The notes: a model not told the origin generated them from the letters alone. A DNA stretch of 64,000 nt from Colwellia sp. 12G3 (GCF_002836775.1 NZ_PJAQ01000068.1:372001-436000), one strand, 5' to 3'; shown: positions 47,334 to 56,881, counted from the stretch's first letter. Program-made: numbers and translations.

Positions 47334-48535
47334 TAATGATGCTTCCTGTTCAAGATCATCTGTTCACGCTCTACCGATTTTTGCATGTAAATGGCAGCTT
47401 CTTTTGCACTTAACTCCCCCTGCATATAAAGCATAAATCCTTTATACATGCCATTCCACACAGCAGGGATAGACGTACTAGCAGGTAAAGCCCTACTTCG
47501 CTGAAACTGCGCATATGAGAACTTAAAATCACTATCCGCATGAGCTAAAATTTTAGTCATTACCGCTACGTTAACAGGGAAAACACTGCTTTCTTCGAAC
47601 ATAAGCTGTTGATATTTTTCTTGTTGAATAAAATGACTAAATTTTACCAACGCATCATGCTTCGAGCCTTGTAATGAATGCTTTGGAAAGGCTATGACTA
47701 AATTACCTTTCATTGGTTTAAATTCATGACCATTTAAGGTGGGGAAAGGCGCTAAGCCTAAATTATCACCGAGGGCTTTTTTCGCCAATTTATATGTCCA
47801 AGATCCAGACAACGAATACGCAAATTTCCCTTGATAAAAGTCAGTACTCACACATTGATAAGTACAGTCTTTATCAAGTACGCCTATTTTAGCTAAATAT
47901 TTATAATACTTAAGGGCAGAAACCGTTGCGGCAGTATTTAACTTTACCTTTTCTTTATCTACAGGAAAGCCACCAAAAGCATCAATAAAAGGCACAAACC
48001 AAAACATTTCATTATAATTAATGGCTACTGGCTTAATGCCTTTTTTGTTAAGATCTTCACTGGCATTAACCAAGGCTTCCCATGTGGTAGCGGGGTCATC
48101 TACCAAAGACTTATTGTACATAAACAATAAGTGATTTCCCTGAAAGAGAGGGATACCCAATATCTCATTTTTAAAGGTTGTCTGATCAATAACAACAGGG
48201 TTAACTGCGGGATTGATAATGTCTTTAGAAATCACCGAAAACTGCATAACGTTGTGATAACCAAGCCAGTCTGATGGCATCAAAATAATATCGGCTGACT
48301 TACTTTTAAAGCCAGATAAAATAATCGATTTTTTCATTTCTTCATGGGCAAAGCCATTAATTTTAAGTTCTATATCTTTATGTTCCGCATTGAAATCTTG
48401 TTTTATTTTCAGCCAAAGCGAATTATTTTCAACCCAACTATGCCATAAAACGAGCTGAGTTTTTGCCAGTAAAGAACTGGAATAAAACAGCATAAACATC
48501 AGAGGTAAAATGGTTTTAAAACGCTGAAGATACAT
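47333..48535 (-). CDS. extracellular solute-binding protein, family 1 (second of a pair)
   Basis: This 400-residue protein has a signal peptide ending near residue 24 (SLLAK). The mature protein begins QLVLWHSWVENN, the start of a type 1 sugar-binding-protein fold. Late segments resemble MalE/UgpB-type proteins. A pair of cysteines in DCTYQC probably forms a disulfide, and the paralogue upstream has the matching SCDFDC. No permease or ATPase genes accompany it. It is coupled at both ends by TAATG overlaps, to the upstream paralogue and to the histidine kinase downstream. A sensory role is likely and is an inference. Confidence 0.85.
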   Translation of the reverse strand: MYLQRFKTILPLMFMLFYSSSLLAKTQLVLWHSWVENNSLWLKIKQDFNAEHKDIELKINGFAHEEMKKSIILSGFKSKSADIILMPSDWLGYHNVMQFSVISKDIINPAVNPVVIDQTTFKNEILGIPLFQGNHLLFMYNKSLVDDPATTWEALVNASEDLNKKGIKPVAINYNEMFWFVPFIDAFGGFPVDKEKVKLNTAATVSALKYYKYLAKIGVLDKDCTYQCVSTDFYQGKFAYSLSGSWTYKLAKKALGDNLGLAPFPTLNGHEFKPMKGNLVIAFPKHSLQGSKHDALVKFSHFIQQEKYQQLMFEESSVFPVNVAVMTKILAHADSDFKFSYAQFQRSRALPASTSIPAVWNGMYKGFMLYMQGELSAKEAAIYMQKSVEREQMILNRKHH

Positions 48536-49734
48536 TAATGCGTAACTCCTTCTAATTGTTTGATTTTATACAGCTCATGTTCTATTTTTTTCTGAATAAA
48601 GATAACGGTTTTATCTGCGGTTAACTCCCCAGCTAGATATAATTCAACCCCTAATGCCATACCAGGCCAAACTGCCGACATTGCTGCTGAGGTAGGCATA
48701 GCAAAGGTATTTTCTAATAACTTTAATACTATTTTTTGATTTTCACTGCCTTGGAGTTGCAATGTTTTGACTAAATTAGCATCAACTGGGATCTGACCAT
48801 TTTTTTGGTAAAAATGTCGTTGAACCTTTTCACTTTGCAAATAATTTGAAAAAGTAAAGATAGCCTGTGCTTTTTCACTGTGCAGAGAATTATTAGGAAA
48901 GGCCAACACGGTAGTTGAGCGCATTGATTTTAAAGGTAAACCGTCGATAGTAGGAAGTGCTGCAATGGCAAAGTTATCGCCTAACCTTTTTTTACCGTCT
49001 CTATATGACCATATGCCATTAAATGAATAAGCAAATTCACCACTAAAAAACCGTTCATTGGTACAATCAAAATCACAACTTTTTTCAGTCAATTTTTTAT
49101 CCAATAAAAATTTGTAGGCTTTTAATGCTTTTTTCATCGCTAGCTCATTTATGACTACTTCATCATTCACCAGTGAGAAGCCGTTGTAGGCATTTAAGAA
49201 ACTAATAAACCAGTACATTTTGTTAACTCGCATCGCAAGAGGTTTAACGCCTTTTTGTTCGAGCATAGTCACTTGATTCGCCATTTCTAGCCAGGTAGTT
49301 GCGGGTGTATCAACAAGACTTTTGTTGTAATAGAGCATTAAATGGTTACCCTGATAAAGCGGTATGCCAAAGAGTTCATTGCCTTTTCCAGTTGCTTGAA
49401 TTGCGGCTGACTCAGTATTATTGTTGAACCAATGTGCAGGAACTTCACCTAACTTCAGTACTTTATAATATCCCAGTAAATCGCTAGGAAATAACACCAT
49501 GTCAGGTGCTTCATTTTTAAACATAGACAAAACAATAGTGCTTTTAAGATCGTCGGTTGGATAGTTTGTGGTAATTATCTTTATGTTTGGGTGCTGTTTG
49601 GTAAAGTTTTCAGATAACTCTTTGTAAAAGCCCCCAGCAGCATAAGAATGCCAAAAATGAAGCGTCACCTTTTCCGCGGAGAGAGCGACAGAAGAAAATA
49701 AAAAGATAGAAATGAATATAAAAAGATTGCGCAT
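48535..49734 (-). CDS. extracellular solute-binding protein, family 1 (first of a pair)
   Basis: This 399-residue protein has a signal peptide ending near residue 19 (ALSAE). The mature start is KVTLHFWHSYAAGG, paralogous to the next gene (WHS motif, FGIPLYQGNHLMLYYNKSLV and GEFAYSFNGIWSY are shared by both). Periplasmic binding proteins of this kind usually bind sugars or oligosaccharides. It heads the operon. A 24-bp perfect palindrome lies 132 bp upstream. Having two binding proteins and a kinase but no transporter is unlike an import system. It overlaps the second paralogue by one base. Confidence 0.85.
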   Translation of the reverse strand: MRNLFIFISIFLFSSVALSAEKVTLHFWHSYAAGGFYKELSENFTKQHPNIKIITTNYPTDDLKSTIVLSMFKNEAPDMVLFPSDLLGYYKVLKLGEVPAHWFNNNTESAAIQATGKGNELFGIPLYQGNHLMLYYNKSLVDTPATTWLEMANQVTMLEQKGVKPLAMRVNKMYWFISFLNAYNGFSLVNDEVVINELAMKKALKAYKFLLDKKLTEKSCDFDCTNERFFSGEFAYSFNGIWSYRDGKKRLGDNFAIAALPTIDGLPLKSMRSTTVLAFPNNSLHSEKAQAIFTFSNYLQSEKVQRHFYQKNGQIPVDANLVKTLQLQGSENQKIVLKLLENTFAMPTSAAMSAVWPGMALGVELYLAGELTADKTVIFIQKKIEHELYKIKQLEGVTH

Positions 49735-49866
49735 TTTACCCTCCTTATTTAATTATTCCTTTAATTATTCTTTTATTGAGTATAGATAATGAGGGAAATG
49801 TAACTAATTTTTAGGCAGGAAACAACTACATACGTATGTAGGATATTTGTAATAATTTGAAGTGTT

Positions 49867-49890
49867 TTTTAGTCATAATTATGACTAAAA
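49867..49890. promoter_or_regulatory. 24-bp perfect palindrome upstream of the binding protein/kinase operon
   Basis: Bases 49867-49890 read identically on both strands (TTTTAGTCATAA followed by its exact complement) with no loop. The position, 132 bp upstream of the first binding-protein start, and the symmetry suit an operator for a dimeric regulator. It is also 79 bp past the ridA stop. No T-run suggests a terminator. Confidence 0.55.
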
Positions 49891-49969
49891 CTTAAAAACC
49901 TATCCAGTTGAATTCGTTAAAATAACTTAATAGGCTTAATATTAAAGGACTGACAGAATAGACTGTTTT

Positions 49970-50320
49970 TTATATTTCTGCAGCAACCACTGAGATTTCA
50001 ACAAGCAAAGCTTCTCGCGCCATTTTAGCGGCAACACAAGCACGTGCTGGTGCATGCCCTTCTGGTACCCAAGCGTCCCATACAGCGTTCATATCAGCGA
50101 AGTAGCTCATGTCTTTAACGTAGATCGTCGCAGATAAGATGTGCTCTCTGTCACTTCCTGCTTGCGTTAATAGTGCATCAACTTTATCAAGCATAGTTTG
50201 CGTTTGCTCGGTGATGTCTTTAGTGGCATCTGCTGCTACTTGACCACATAAGTAAATAGTACCGTTGTGCTTAACGATACGACTCATTCTTGGTTTAGTT
50301 TCTAATCTTTCAATAGTCAT
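49970..50320 (-). CDS. RidA family protein
   Basis: The start at 50320 ([16 protein letters not shown]) gives 116 residues, the normal RidA size. The longer frame to 50443 adds 41 residues that do not look like a domain. RidA hydrolyses reactive enamine/imine intermediates formed by PLP enzymes. The catalytic Arg lies in the segment [11 protein letters not shown] near the C-terminus, and [11 protein letters not shown] is the family's core. AGGAAGAG lies about 10 bases before the ATG. It is a single gene between the gua block and the binding-protein operon. Confidence 0.85.
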   Translation of the reverse strand: MTIERLETKPRMSRIVKHNGTIYLCGQVAADATKDITEQTQTMLDKVDALLTQAGSDREHILSATIYVKDMSYFADMNAVWDAWVPEGHAPARACVAAKMAREALLVEISVVAAEI

Positions 50321-50521
50321 CTTAATTACGCTCTTCCTATTTGTAATTTTAGCTGCTTTGTTCTCGCTTTTAATTCCATCACTTATAGTCATCATCTCTC
50401 CTTGGCATCCATGCCATCGCGACATACCGTTCATCCTGAACATAACCTCAAAAATTAAAAACTCAAACGCTTTGCTAAAATCCCAACTAGTTTGAGCTCC
50501 TTGTCTGGTTCTTGTTAAAAA

Positions 50522-50553
50522 AAAGCCCCAACGTTTTTCAACCTTGGGGCTTT
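50522..50553 (-). terminator. terminator downstream of guaA
   Basis: AAAGCCCCAA 50522-50531 pairs with TTGGGGCTTT 50544-50553. On the minus strand the stem is followed by a run of T. It lies about 140 bp past the guaA stop, beyond a copy of the 37-nt element. Confidence 0.88.
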
Positions 50554-50619
50554 ATCAATATATATTATTAAGCGTTTAATTTAGATATTAGGCGACGGAA
50601 AATCATTCAAATTCTAGGA

Positions 50620-50656
50620 GAATGCACGGAGCTGACGTTAGTCAGTGAGTACCTTC
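50620..50656 (-). ncRNA. copy B of the 37-nt structured 3'-UTR element (after guaA)
   Basis: In the guaA sense direction the element begins 39 nt past the stop. The outer helix GAAGGTAC/GTGCATTC pairs at 7 of 8 positions. The internal loop is TCA/CTCC and the inner helix CTGAC/GTCAG has a TAAC loop. Directly upstream is ACTTCGTTGTCG, which is shared with the nirS copy. Confidence 0.75.
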
Positions 50657-50695
50657 GACAACGAAGTTGGCTGATTTAACTAGTCTAAGACTAAA

Positions 50696-52273
50696 TTACT
50701 CCCATTCGATAGTCGCAGGCGGTTTCCCTGAAATATCGTAAACTACGCGTGAGATACCTTCAATTTCATTAATAATACGGTTAGAAACTAACCCTAAGAA
50801 ATCGTATGGTAAATGTGACCAACGTGCGGTCATAAAGTCGATTGTTTCAACACAACGTAATGATACAACCCAGTCATACTTACGTGCATCGCCCATTACG
50901 CCTACCGATTTAACAGGTAAGAAAACGGTAAAGGCTTGGCTAACTTTGGTGTATAAGTCATGTTTGTGAAGCTCTTCAATGAAGATAGCATCCGCACGAC
51001 GCAATAAGTCAGCGTATTCTTTTTTCACTTCACCTAAAATACGAACACCTAAACCAGGTCCAGGGAACGGGTGGCGATAAAGCATGTCGTAAGGTAAACC
51101 TAACTCTAGGCCAATTTTACGTACTTCATCTTTAAATAATTCACGTAATGGCTCAACTAAACCTAACTTCATGTAATCTGGTAAGCCACCTACGTTATGG
51201 TGAGACTTAATTACATGTGCTTTACCGGTAGCAGAAGCTGCAGATTCAATCACGTCAGGGTAAATAGTACCTTGCGCTAACCATTTAGCATTTTCTAATT
51301 TGTTAGACTCTTCTTCAAAAACATCAATAAATACATTACCGATAATTTTGCGTTTCGCTTCTGGCTCACTTTCACCCGCTAAACGATCTAAAAATCTATC
51401 TTCTGCTTCAATCTTAATGATATTTAAACCGAAGTGGTCACCAAACATATCCATGACTTGCTGGCCTTCGTCTAAACGAAGTAAACCGTTATCAACAAAT
51501 ACGCAGGTAAGTTTATCGCCAATAGCACGATGTAATAACATAGCAACTACTGATGAATCTACACCACCTGAAAGACCTAGTATAACTTCGTCATCACCCA
51601 CTTGCTCTTTCATTTTAGCAATTGCATCATCAATGATTGATGCTGAAGTCCATAACTTTTCACACTGACAAATTTCAACAACAAAGTTTTCTAAAATACG
51701 AGCACCTTGTTTAGTGTGTGTTACTTCTGGGTGAAATTGTACACCGTAAAATTTCTTCTCTTCGTTAGCCATTGCGCCATAAGCACAACTTGCTGTTTGT
51801 GCAACGGTAACAAAACCTTCAGGGATAGCTGAGACTTTATCGCCGTGACTCATCCAAACGTCTAGTAAAGCATTACCGTTATCACCAATGCTGTCTTCAA
51901 CTTTGTTAAATAACGCCGATTGGGCAATTAGCTCAACCGCAGCATAACCAAACTCTTTATGAGTAGAGCTTTCAACGCCCCCGCCAAGTTGCTCAGCCAT
52001 TGTTTGCATACCGTAACAAATACCTAATACAGGTACGCCAGCGGTATAGACATATTCAGGTGCACGAGGAGAATCGGCTTCAGTTACTGACTCTGGGCCA
52101 CCAGCAAGAATAATACCTGTTGGGTTAAAGCCTTTGATTTGCTCTTCAGTTACATCCCAAGACCAAAGTTCACAGTAAACGCCAATTTCACGTACGCGAC
52201 GTGCGATAAGCTGAGTATATTGAGAACCAAAATCTAATATCAGTATTCGGTGATCATGAATGTCTTTACTCAT
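50696..52273 (-). CDS. guaA: GMP synthase (glutamine-hydrolysing)
   Basis: This 525-residue enzyme makes GMP from XMP, ATP and glutamine. The N-terminal class I amidotransferase domain has the nucleophile GICYGMQ and the catalytic His/Glu in QFHPEVTHT. The ATP-pyrophosphatase domain has the PP-loop GLSGGVDSS, and the C-terminal dimerisation domain ends [10 protein letters not shown]. It is downstream of guaB on the same strand, as in E. coli, across 238 bp that hold a strong hairpin and a copy of the 37-nt element. Confidence 0.98.
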   Translation of the reverse strand: MSKDIHDHRILILDFGSQYTQLIARRVREIGVYCELWSWDVTEEQIKGFNPTGIILAGGPESVTEADSPRAPEYVYTAGVPVLGICYGMQTMAEQLGGGVESSTHKEFGYAAVELIAQSALFNKVEDSIGDNGNALLDVWMSHGDKVSAIPEGFVTVAQTASCAYGAMANEEKKFYGVQFHPEVTHTKQGARILENFVVEICQCEKLWTSASIIDDAIAKMKEQVGDDEVILGLSGGVDSSVVAMLLHRAIGDKLTCVFVDNGLLRLDEGQQVMDMFGDHFGLNIIKIEAEDRFLDRLAGESEPEAKRKIIGNVFIDVFEEESNKLENAKWLAQGTIYPDVIESAASATGKAHVIKSHHNVGGLPDYMKLGLVEPLRELFKDEVRKIGLELGLPYDMLYRHPFPGPGLGVRILGEVKKEYADLLRRADAIFIEELHKHDLYTKVSQAFTVFLPVKSVGVMGDARKYDWVVSLRCVETIDFMTARWSHLPYDFLGLVSNRIINEIEGISRVVYDISGKPPATIEWE

Positions 52274-52311
52274 GTTGTTTTCCTACTTTATTTAACTATT
52301 TATAAAATGAA

Positions 52312-52352
52312 CAGGCTGAGTTGTTATCTCAATGAGATGTCAACTCAGCCTG
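52312..52352. repeat. strong hairpin between guaB and guaA
   Basis: CAGGCTGAGTTG 52312-52323 is the perfect complement of 52341-52352, with an inner ATCTC/GAGAT stem. On the plus strand a T-rich stretch follows; on the minus strand no clear T-run does. It lies in the intergenic leader of guaA, 38 bp before its start. Confidence 0.7.
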
Positions 52353-52430
52353 CTTGAATTTTTTGTTTTCATTTACCAAAAAGCAATGAAGAATAGTTTA
52401 GTTCGAAGCTAGTTTGCACAAGAGCAAAGA

Positions 52431-52467
52431 AGAAGCACGGAGCTGACGATAGTCAGTGAGTACTGCT
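52431..52467 (-). ncRNA. copy C of the 37-nt structured 3'-UTR element (after guaB)
   Basis: In the guaB sense direction the element begins 44 nt past the stop. The outer helix AGCAGTAC/GTGCTTCT pairs at 7 of 8 positions. The internal loop is TCA/CTCC and the inner helix CTGAC/GTCAG has a TATC loop. Flanking GCTAGTT and AACTAGC (52485-52491 and 52408-52414) form a 7-bp closing helix. Confidence 0.75.
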
Positions 52468-52511
52468 GATGCCGCTATTGTGTTAACTAGCAAAGAAATA
52501 AGTTGTTCTGT

Positions 52512-53984
52512 TTAGCCCATCCGATAATTTGGCGCTTCTTTGGTGATTGTTACGTCATGTACGTGTGACTCACCCATGCCTGCTGATGTTATTTTCATAA
52601 ACTCAGGTTTGGTACGCATTGTTTCAATATCTTTACAACCCGTTAAGCCCATTGATGAACGTAAACCGCCCATCTGCTGGTGAATAATAGCTGAAACTGG
52701 GCCTTTATAAGCAACACGACCTTCAATACCTTCAGGTACTAATTTGTCGGCTTCGCCATCAGTTTTTTGGAAGTATCGATCACTTGAACCATCTTTTTGC
52801 GCCATAGCGCCTAAAGAGCCCATGCCACGATAAGATTTGTAGTAGCGACCTTGGTAAAGTTCAACTTCACCAGGTGCTTCTTCAGTACCAGCTAACATGC
52901 TGCCAACCATAACGCAGTGTGCGCCAGCAACAAGTGCTTTAGCAATATCGCCAGAGAAGCGGATACCGCCATCAGCGATAACTGGAATACCAGTACCTTT
53001 TAAGCCTTCAACTGCATTTGAAATAGCGGTTAGTTGTGGTACACCAACACCGGTAACAATACGTGTAGTACAGATTGAACCAGGGCCTATGCCTACTTTT
53101 ACAGCATCAACACCGGCATCAGCCATTGCTTTTGCACCCGCAGCGGTAGCTACGTTACCAGCAATGATTTGTAAATCTTGGTATTTTTCACGTGTTTCTT
53201 TAACTCTATCAAGAACGCCTTGAGAGTGACCATGTGAGGTATCAATTAATAAAACATCAACACCCGCAGCAACTAATGCGTCAATACGCTCATCAGTTCC
53301 AGCACCAACACCAACAGCAGCACCTACACGTAAGCGACCTAGTTCGTCTTTACATGCATTTGGCTTATTTTCAGCTTTTTGATAATCTTTTGCAGTAATA
53401 AGACCGACCAATTTGAAAGCATCATCAACCACTAAGATTTTCTCAATACGGTTACTGTGCATCAAACCTAAGATTTCTTCACGTGCAGCCCCCTCTTTAA
53501 CAGTCACTAAATCTTCTTTAACTGTCATAAGTGAAGAAACCGATTTAGTTAAATCTGTTTCAAAACGCAAGTCACGACCGGTAATGATACCAACTAAGTT
53601 GTTGTTATCATCTACAACAGGGAAACCTGAGAAACCCAAGTCATCAGCTTGGTGCATGACTTGTTCAATCGTAAAATCAGTACTTACGGTGACAGGGTCT
53701 GAAACAATACCACTCTCATATTTCTTCACTTTAGAAACATGTTTGGCTTGTTCAGCAATGGTCATATTTTTATGAATAAAACCTAAACCACCTTCCTGCG
53801 CTAACGTAATCGCTAGGCGTGACTCTGTTACTGTGTCCATAGACGCAGAAATCATCGGTACGTTTAAGTTAATTTTACGGGTTAATTTGGTTTTTAAATC
53901 AGCCGTATGTGGGAGTACTGTTGAATGAGCAGGTACAAGTAGTACGTCATCAAAAGTTAAAGCTTCTTGGGCAATTCTTAGCAT
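52512..53984 (-). CDS. guaB: inosine-5'-monophosphate dehydrogenase
   Basis: This 490-residue enzyme oxidises IMP to XMP with NAD+, the first committed step to GMP. The TIM barrel carries the catalytic cysteine loop GPGSICTTR. Two CBS domains are inserted (residues about 90-205, e.g. [12 protein letters not shown] and [14 protein letters not shown]). The mobile flap and [13 protein letters not shown] are present. It is the first gene of guaBA and is divergent from xseA across 481 bp, which hold a 31-bp hairpin close to guaB and a folded repeat region. Confidence 0.98.
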   Translation of the reverse strand: MLRIAQEALTFDDVLLVPAHSTVLPHTADLKTKLTRKINLNVPMISASMDTVTESRLAITLAQEGGLGFIHKNMTIAEQAKHVSKVKKYESGIVSDPVTVSTDFTIEQVMHQADDLGFSGFPVVDDNNNLVGIITGRDLRFETDLTKSVSSLMTVKEDLVTVKEGAAREEILGLMHSNRIEKILVVDDAFKLVGLITAKDYQKAENKPNACKDELGRLRVGAAVGVGAGTDERIDALVAAGVDVLLIDTSHGHSQGVLDRVKETREKYQDLQIIAGNVATAAGAKAMADAGVDAVKVGIGPGSICTTRIVTGVGVPQLTAISNAVEGLKGTGIPVIADGGIRFSGDIAKALVAGAHCVMVGSMLAGTEEAPGEVELYQGRYYKSYRGMGSLGAMAQKDGSSDRYFQKTDGEADKLVPEGIEGRVAYKGPVSAIIHQQMGGLRSSMGLTGCKDIETMRTKPEFMKITSAGMGESHVHDVTITKEAPNYRMG

Positions 53985-54062
53985 CGCAACATCTCTCTAA
54001 AAGGGTTGGTTAGGGAGTGAATATTGCGGCAGAATTTTAACCGTTTTCTTGTTTTAGGTAAA

Positions 54063-54093
54063 CCTATTTTTATCAAATATCGATAAAAATAGG
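54063..54093. promoter_or_regulatory. 31-bp inverted repeat upstream of guaB
   Basis: CCTATTTTTATC 54063-54074 is the perfect complement of GATAAAAATAGG 54082-54093, separated by 7 bases. It ends 79 bp upstream of the guaB start. Operator or mRNA leader hairpin are both possible. Confidence 0.5.
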
Positions 54094-54150
54094 CAAATAT
54101 ACCCGCTCCACCTCAATAGGCTCGATTCAGTGGGAATTTAAAAAACTTTA

Positions 54151-54290
54151 GGTAAGGCATTCATTGTTAGGAATGGTTGTTCCCTTCATAAAATGGATAA
54201 CGCAGCATAAAGTATTTTAAAGCCTACCCAAAGGGAAACACAGAGCGGCATCACTTCGTTGTTGCATCAATTTGTAAGGGAATGCCATAA
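54151..54290. repeat. folded intergenic repeat region between guaB and xseA
   Basis: GGCATTC (54156-54162) and GAATGCC (54280-54286) are complementary. AGCGGCATCACTTCGTTGT (54244-54262) joins two segments found separately next to copies of the 37-nt element (after guaB and after nirS/guaA). There is no open frame. It looks like a decayed dispersed repeat. The remaining bases of this 481-bp gap show nothing recognisable except the hairpin near guaB. Confidence 0.4.
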
Positions 54291-54465
54291 CATAATTGAT
54301 ACGCCTAGAAGTGAAATTACTCTGTGTTTCTGAACTAGCATATTGAAGTAGAACGGGTATAAAATGCCTAAATAGTTTTTAATGATGAAAATAAATTGAA
54401 AGATGACCCTATTCAATAAATAATAGTTAATATTCTCAACTATTAAGCCCTGCTTTCTTGCCATT

Positions 54466-55803
54466 ATGAGCCAACAGCATATTTTACAAATAAGTGAATT
54501 AACGAAAAAAGTACGCTTTATTCTAGAAAGCGAACTCAATACTGTTTGGTTAACGGGTGAAGTATCAAATTTTATTGCCGCCAGTTCAGGTCACTGGTAC
54601 TTATCATTGAAAGACGCCAAGTCGCAAGTTAAGTGTGCCATGTTTAAAGGCAGCAATAGGCGTGTCCGTTTAAGTACGGGGGCAACACCCAGTAATGGCC
54701 AACAAGTACTGGTACGCGCAAAAGTCTCTTTATATGAACCACGTGGTGACTTTCAACTAATTATCGAGCACATGGAAGATGCCGGCACGGGTTTATTACG
54801 CCAACAATATGAGCAGTTAAAAAATAAACTGAATGCCCAAGGTGTTTTTGATTTATCGCATAAAAAGCAATTACCAAAACATATCAACTGTGTCGGTATT
54901 GTTACTTCACCGACAGGTGCAGCGGTAAAAGATATTTTAACGGTACTTAAACGTCGTAATCCCAATATCAAAGCTATTATCTACCCTTCCCTTGTACAAG
55001 GTGAATATGCTCAAGGTGATATTTGTCATGCTATTGAAAATGCTAATAGCCGTAACGAATGTGATGTACTCATTGTTGGTCGAGGTGGTGGCTCCTTAGA
55101 AGATTTATGGCCATTTAATGAAGAGAGTGTGGTGCAGGCCATTTATAACAGTGTATTACCTGTGATTAGCGCCGTAGGCCATGAAATTGATACTACGCTC
55201 AGTGATTATGTCGCCGACTTACGTGCCCCAACGCCATCTGCTGCCGCGGAGTTAGTATCAAGTGATAGCAGTGAGCTTATTAACCATGTAGTTATGCTTA
55301 AACAACGTTTGATTAAAGCACAACAAGGTAAGTTAGCGTATTTAACTAATGAACGAAATTATTTTCAGCATCGTTTATCGCAAGTTCACCCCGAACAACA
55401 GCTACAATTACAACAGCAGAAAGCTGATGAATTGTGCTTACGCCTAAAGCAAACAATGAAGCGTAATATACTCCAAATAAAAAATAAGCCTGCGCAGCTT
55501 AATCAGCGACTATTACAGCACTCTCCAGCAAAAAACATCCAATTACAACAGGAGCAAACCAGTCAAAATATGCATAGGCTCACGCAAGCAATGCAAAATT
55601 TAATACAACATAAAAGTGACAGTTTTGTGCATTTGATTGAGCAACTACAATTGGTTAGTCCATTGGCCACGATAGCGCGCGGTTATAGTGTGACCCGTAA
55701 TACAAAAAATGAAGTGATTACTAAAGTAGAGCAACTATCTACTGATGAACAAATTAGTGTGCAACTAAGTGATGGGAGCATTAACGCTAAAGTAATAGAA
55801 TAA
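54466..55803 (+). CDS. xseA: exodeoxyribonuclease VII large subunit
   Basis: This 445-residue nuclease subunit has an N-terminal OB fold (about 10-100, with VWLTGEVSNF and SGHWYLSLKD). The catalytic core follows, with GIVTSPTGAAVKDI, DVLIVGRGGGSLEDLWPFNEE and PVISAVGHEIDTTLSDYVADLRAPTPSAAAEL. A long coiled-coil C-terminal part follows. With XseB it degrades single-stranded DNA. It is divergent from guaB as in E. coli, where xseA and guaBA are also adjacent. There is no strong ribosome-binding site before the ATG. Confidence 0.96.
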   Translation: MSQQHILQISELTKKVRFILESELNTVWLTGEVSNFIAASSGHWYLSLKDAKSQVKCAMFKGSNRRVRLSTGATPSNGQQVLVRAKVSLYEPRGDFQLIIEHMEDAGTGLLRQQYEQLKNKLNAQGVFDLSHKKQLPKHINCVGIVTSPTGAAVKDILTVLKRRNPNIKAIIYPSLVQGEYAQGDICHAIENANSRNECDVLIVGRGGGSLEDLWPFNEESVVQAIYNSVLPVISAVGHEIDTTLSDYVADLRAPTPSAAAELVSSDSSELINHVVMLKQRLIKAQQGKLAYLTNERNYFQHRLSQVHPEQQLQLQQQKADELCLRLKQTMKRNILQIKNKPAQLNQRLLQHSPAKNIQLQQEQTSQNMHRLTQAMQNLIQHKSDSFVHLIEQLQLVSPLATIARGYSVTRNTKNEVITKVEQLSTDEQISVQLSDGSINAKVIE

Positions 55804-55860
55804 TTATCTTAAACCCAATATTAATTACTTTTATTGTTATTTTATACTTTGCAACGATAT

Positions 55861-55890
55861 AAAAAAACGCGAATAAATCGCGTTTTTTTA
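55861..55890. terminator. bidirectional terminator between xseA and the PEP-CTERM gene
   Basis: A 12-bp inverted repeat with a CGCGA core, an A7 start and a T7 end lies at 55861-55890, 57 bp past the xseA stop and 28 bp from the stop of the converging gene. Confidence 0.9.
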
Positions 55891-55918
55891 TATCTGCTAT
55901 TTCATAACAATTGCTATA

Positions 55919-56578
55919 TTAATTCTTACGCTTATTTCTTGATATTAAACCAAGTAGACCTAATCCCAAAATAGCTAACGTTGTCGGTTCAGGTACTAAA
56001 GTAACAGGACCATTAGCATCATTAAAATGTGCAAAATTGCGTGATGAATCAGCTATTGAGAACTCTAATGAAGCTTCACCACCATTTTCAAAGAAATACA
56101 ACTCAATATTATGAACACCTTCGGTTAAGAACTTAGTGCCTTCGAAGCGTCTTTCAGGATGCAGGCTAGGATCGTTTATTACAAGCTCACCATCAATGTA
56201 TAAAAATAAACCATCATCGTTAAAAGTTCTAAAGAAAAAATCATCATCAGCCGCAGTTAGAAATTGACCTGTGATACGCGCAAAAAAAGTTTGATTTACT
56301 GAATGACCAGTACCTATTGCGCCAGCATCTGTGGCTGAAGGCCATGGGTTACTACCAGCAATATCTCCTGCAAAACCAGCTGGATCATCAGTAAAGTCGA
56401 TTTCTCCCCAGTAAGCAGAAGTACTCGCATTGTTATTTTCAGCATAATCAATAAGAGTATTCACATCACTTGACCAGAAATCATCATATTGTTCGACAAG
56501 CAGTAAACCTGCATTCGCCAAGTTAGATAAAGACAAAAGGGCTGCTGCAGCCACAAATTTCAAACTAGATAACTTCAT
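55919..56578 (-). CDS. PEP-CTERM protein with a PA14-like domain
   Basis: This 219-residue protein has a signal peptide (to about residue 23, NLANA). A central PA14-like beta region follows (FFARITGQFLTAADDDFFF, then FNDDGLFLYIDGELVINDP, ENGGEASLEF). The C-terminal sorting tag is VPEPTTL, a short hydrophobic helix, then the basic end RNKRKN. Such tags are processed by exosortase in exopolysaccharide-producing bacteria. PA14 domains often bind sugars. No exosortase gene is in this window. The 303-bp gap upstream shows only an AAAGGG/CCCTTT short stem near 56825-56845. Confidence 0.9.
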   Translation of the reverse strand: MKLSSLKFVAAAALLSLSNLANAGLLLVEQYDDFWSSDVNTLIDYAENNNASTSAYWGEIDFTDDPAGFAGDIAGSNPWPSATDAGAIGTGHSVNQTFFARITGQFLTAADDDFFFRTFNDDGLFLYIDGELVINDPSLHPERRFEGTKFLTEGVHNIELYFFENGGEASLEFSIADSSRNFAHFNDANGPVTLVPEPTTLAILGLGLLGLISRNKRKN

Positions 56579-56881
56579 TTATTTTCCTTCGATTAATTTA
56601 GATAAATAGAGCCTACCCCTACTAGGCCCTACACAGCAAAAATAATGCCAAGAAATTAAAATACATATAGATCAGTAAAATAGAATAAAATCAGTTTATG
56701 AGGATAGTTGTAGCGTTTAGGAATGTAAAATTACCTGACATAAAGAACAAAACATTTAAAAGCATGAGTAATAACAGGGAGATCGAGCATGATTGTGGAT
56801 TAACAAGAACAGTGAAGTTATGGCAAAGGGATTAATCAACCCTTTCCTAAAAGCTGGAATTTATAAAACAATAGTAATCCT

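Noticed and set aside
54267..54539. 90-codon minus-strand frame overlapping the xseA start
   Set aside because: It overlaps the conserved N-terminus of xseA, and its tail lies in repeat-like intergenic DNA. The composition is unlike a real protein.
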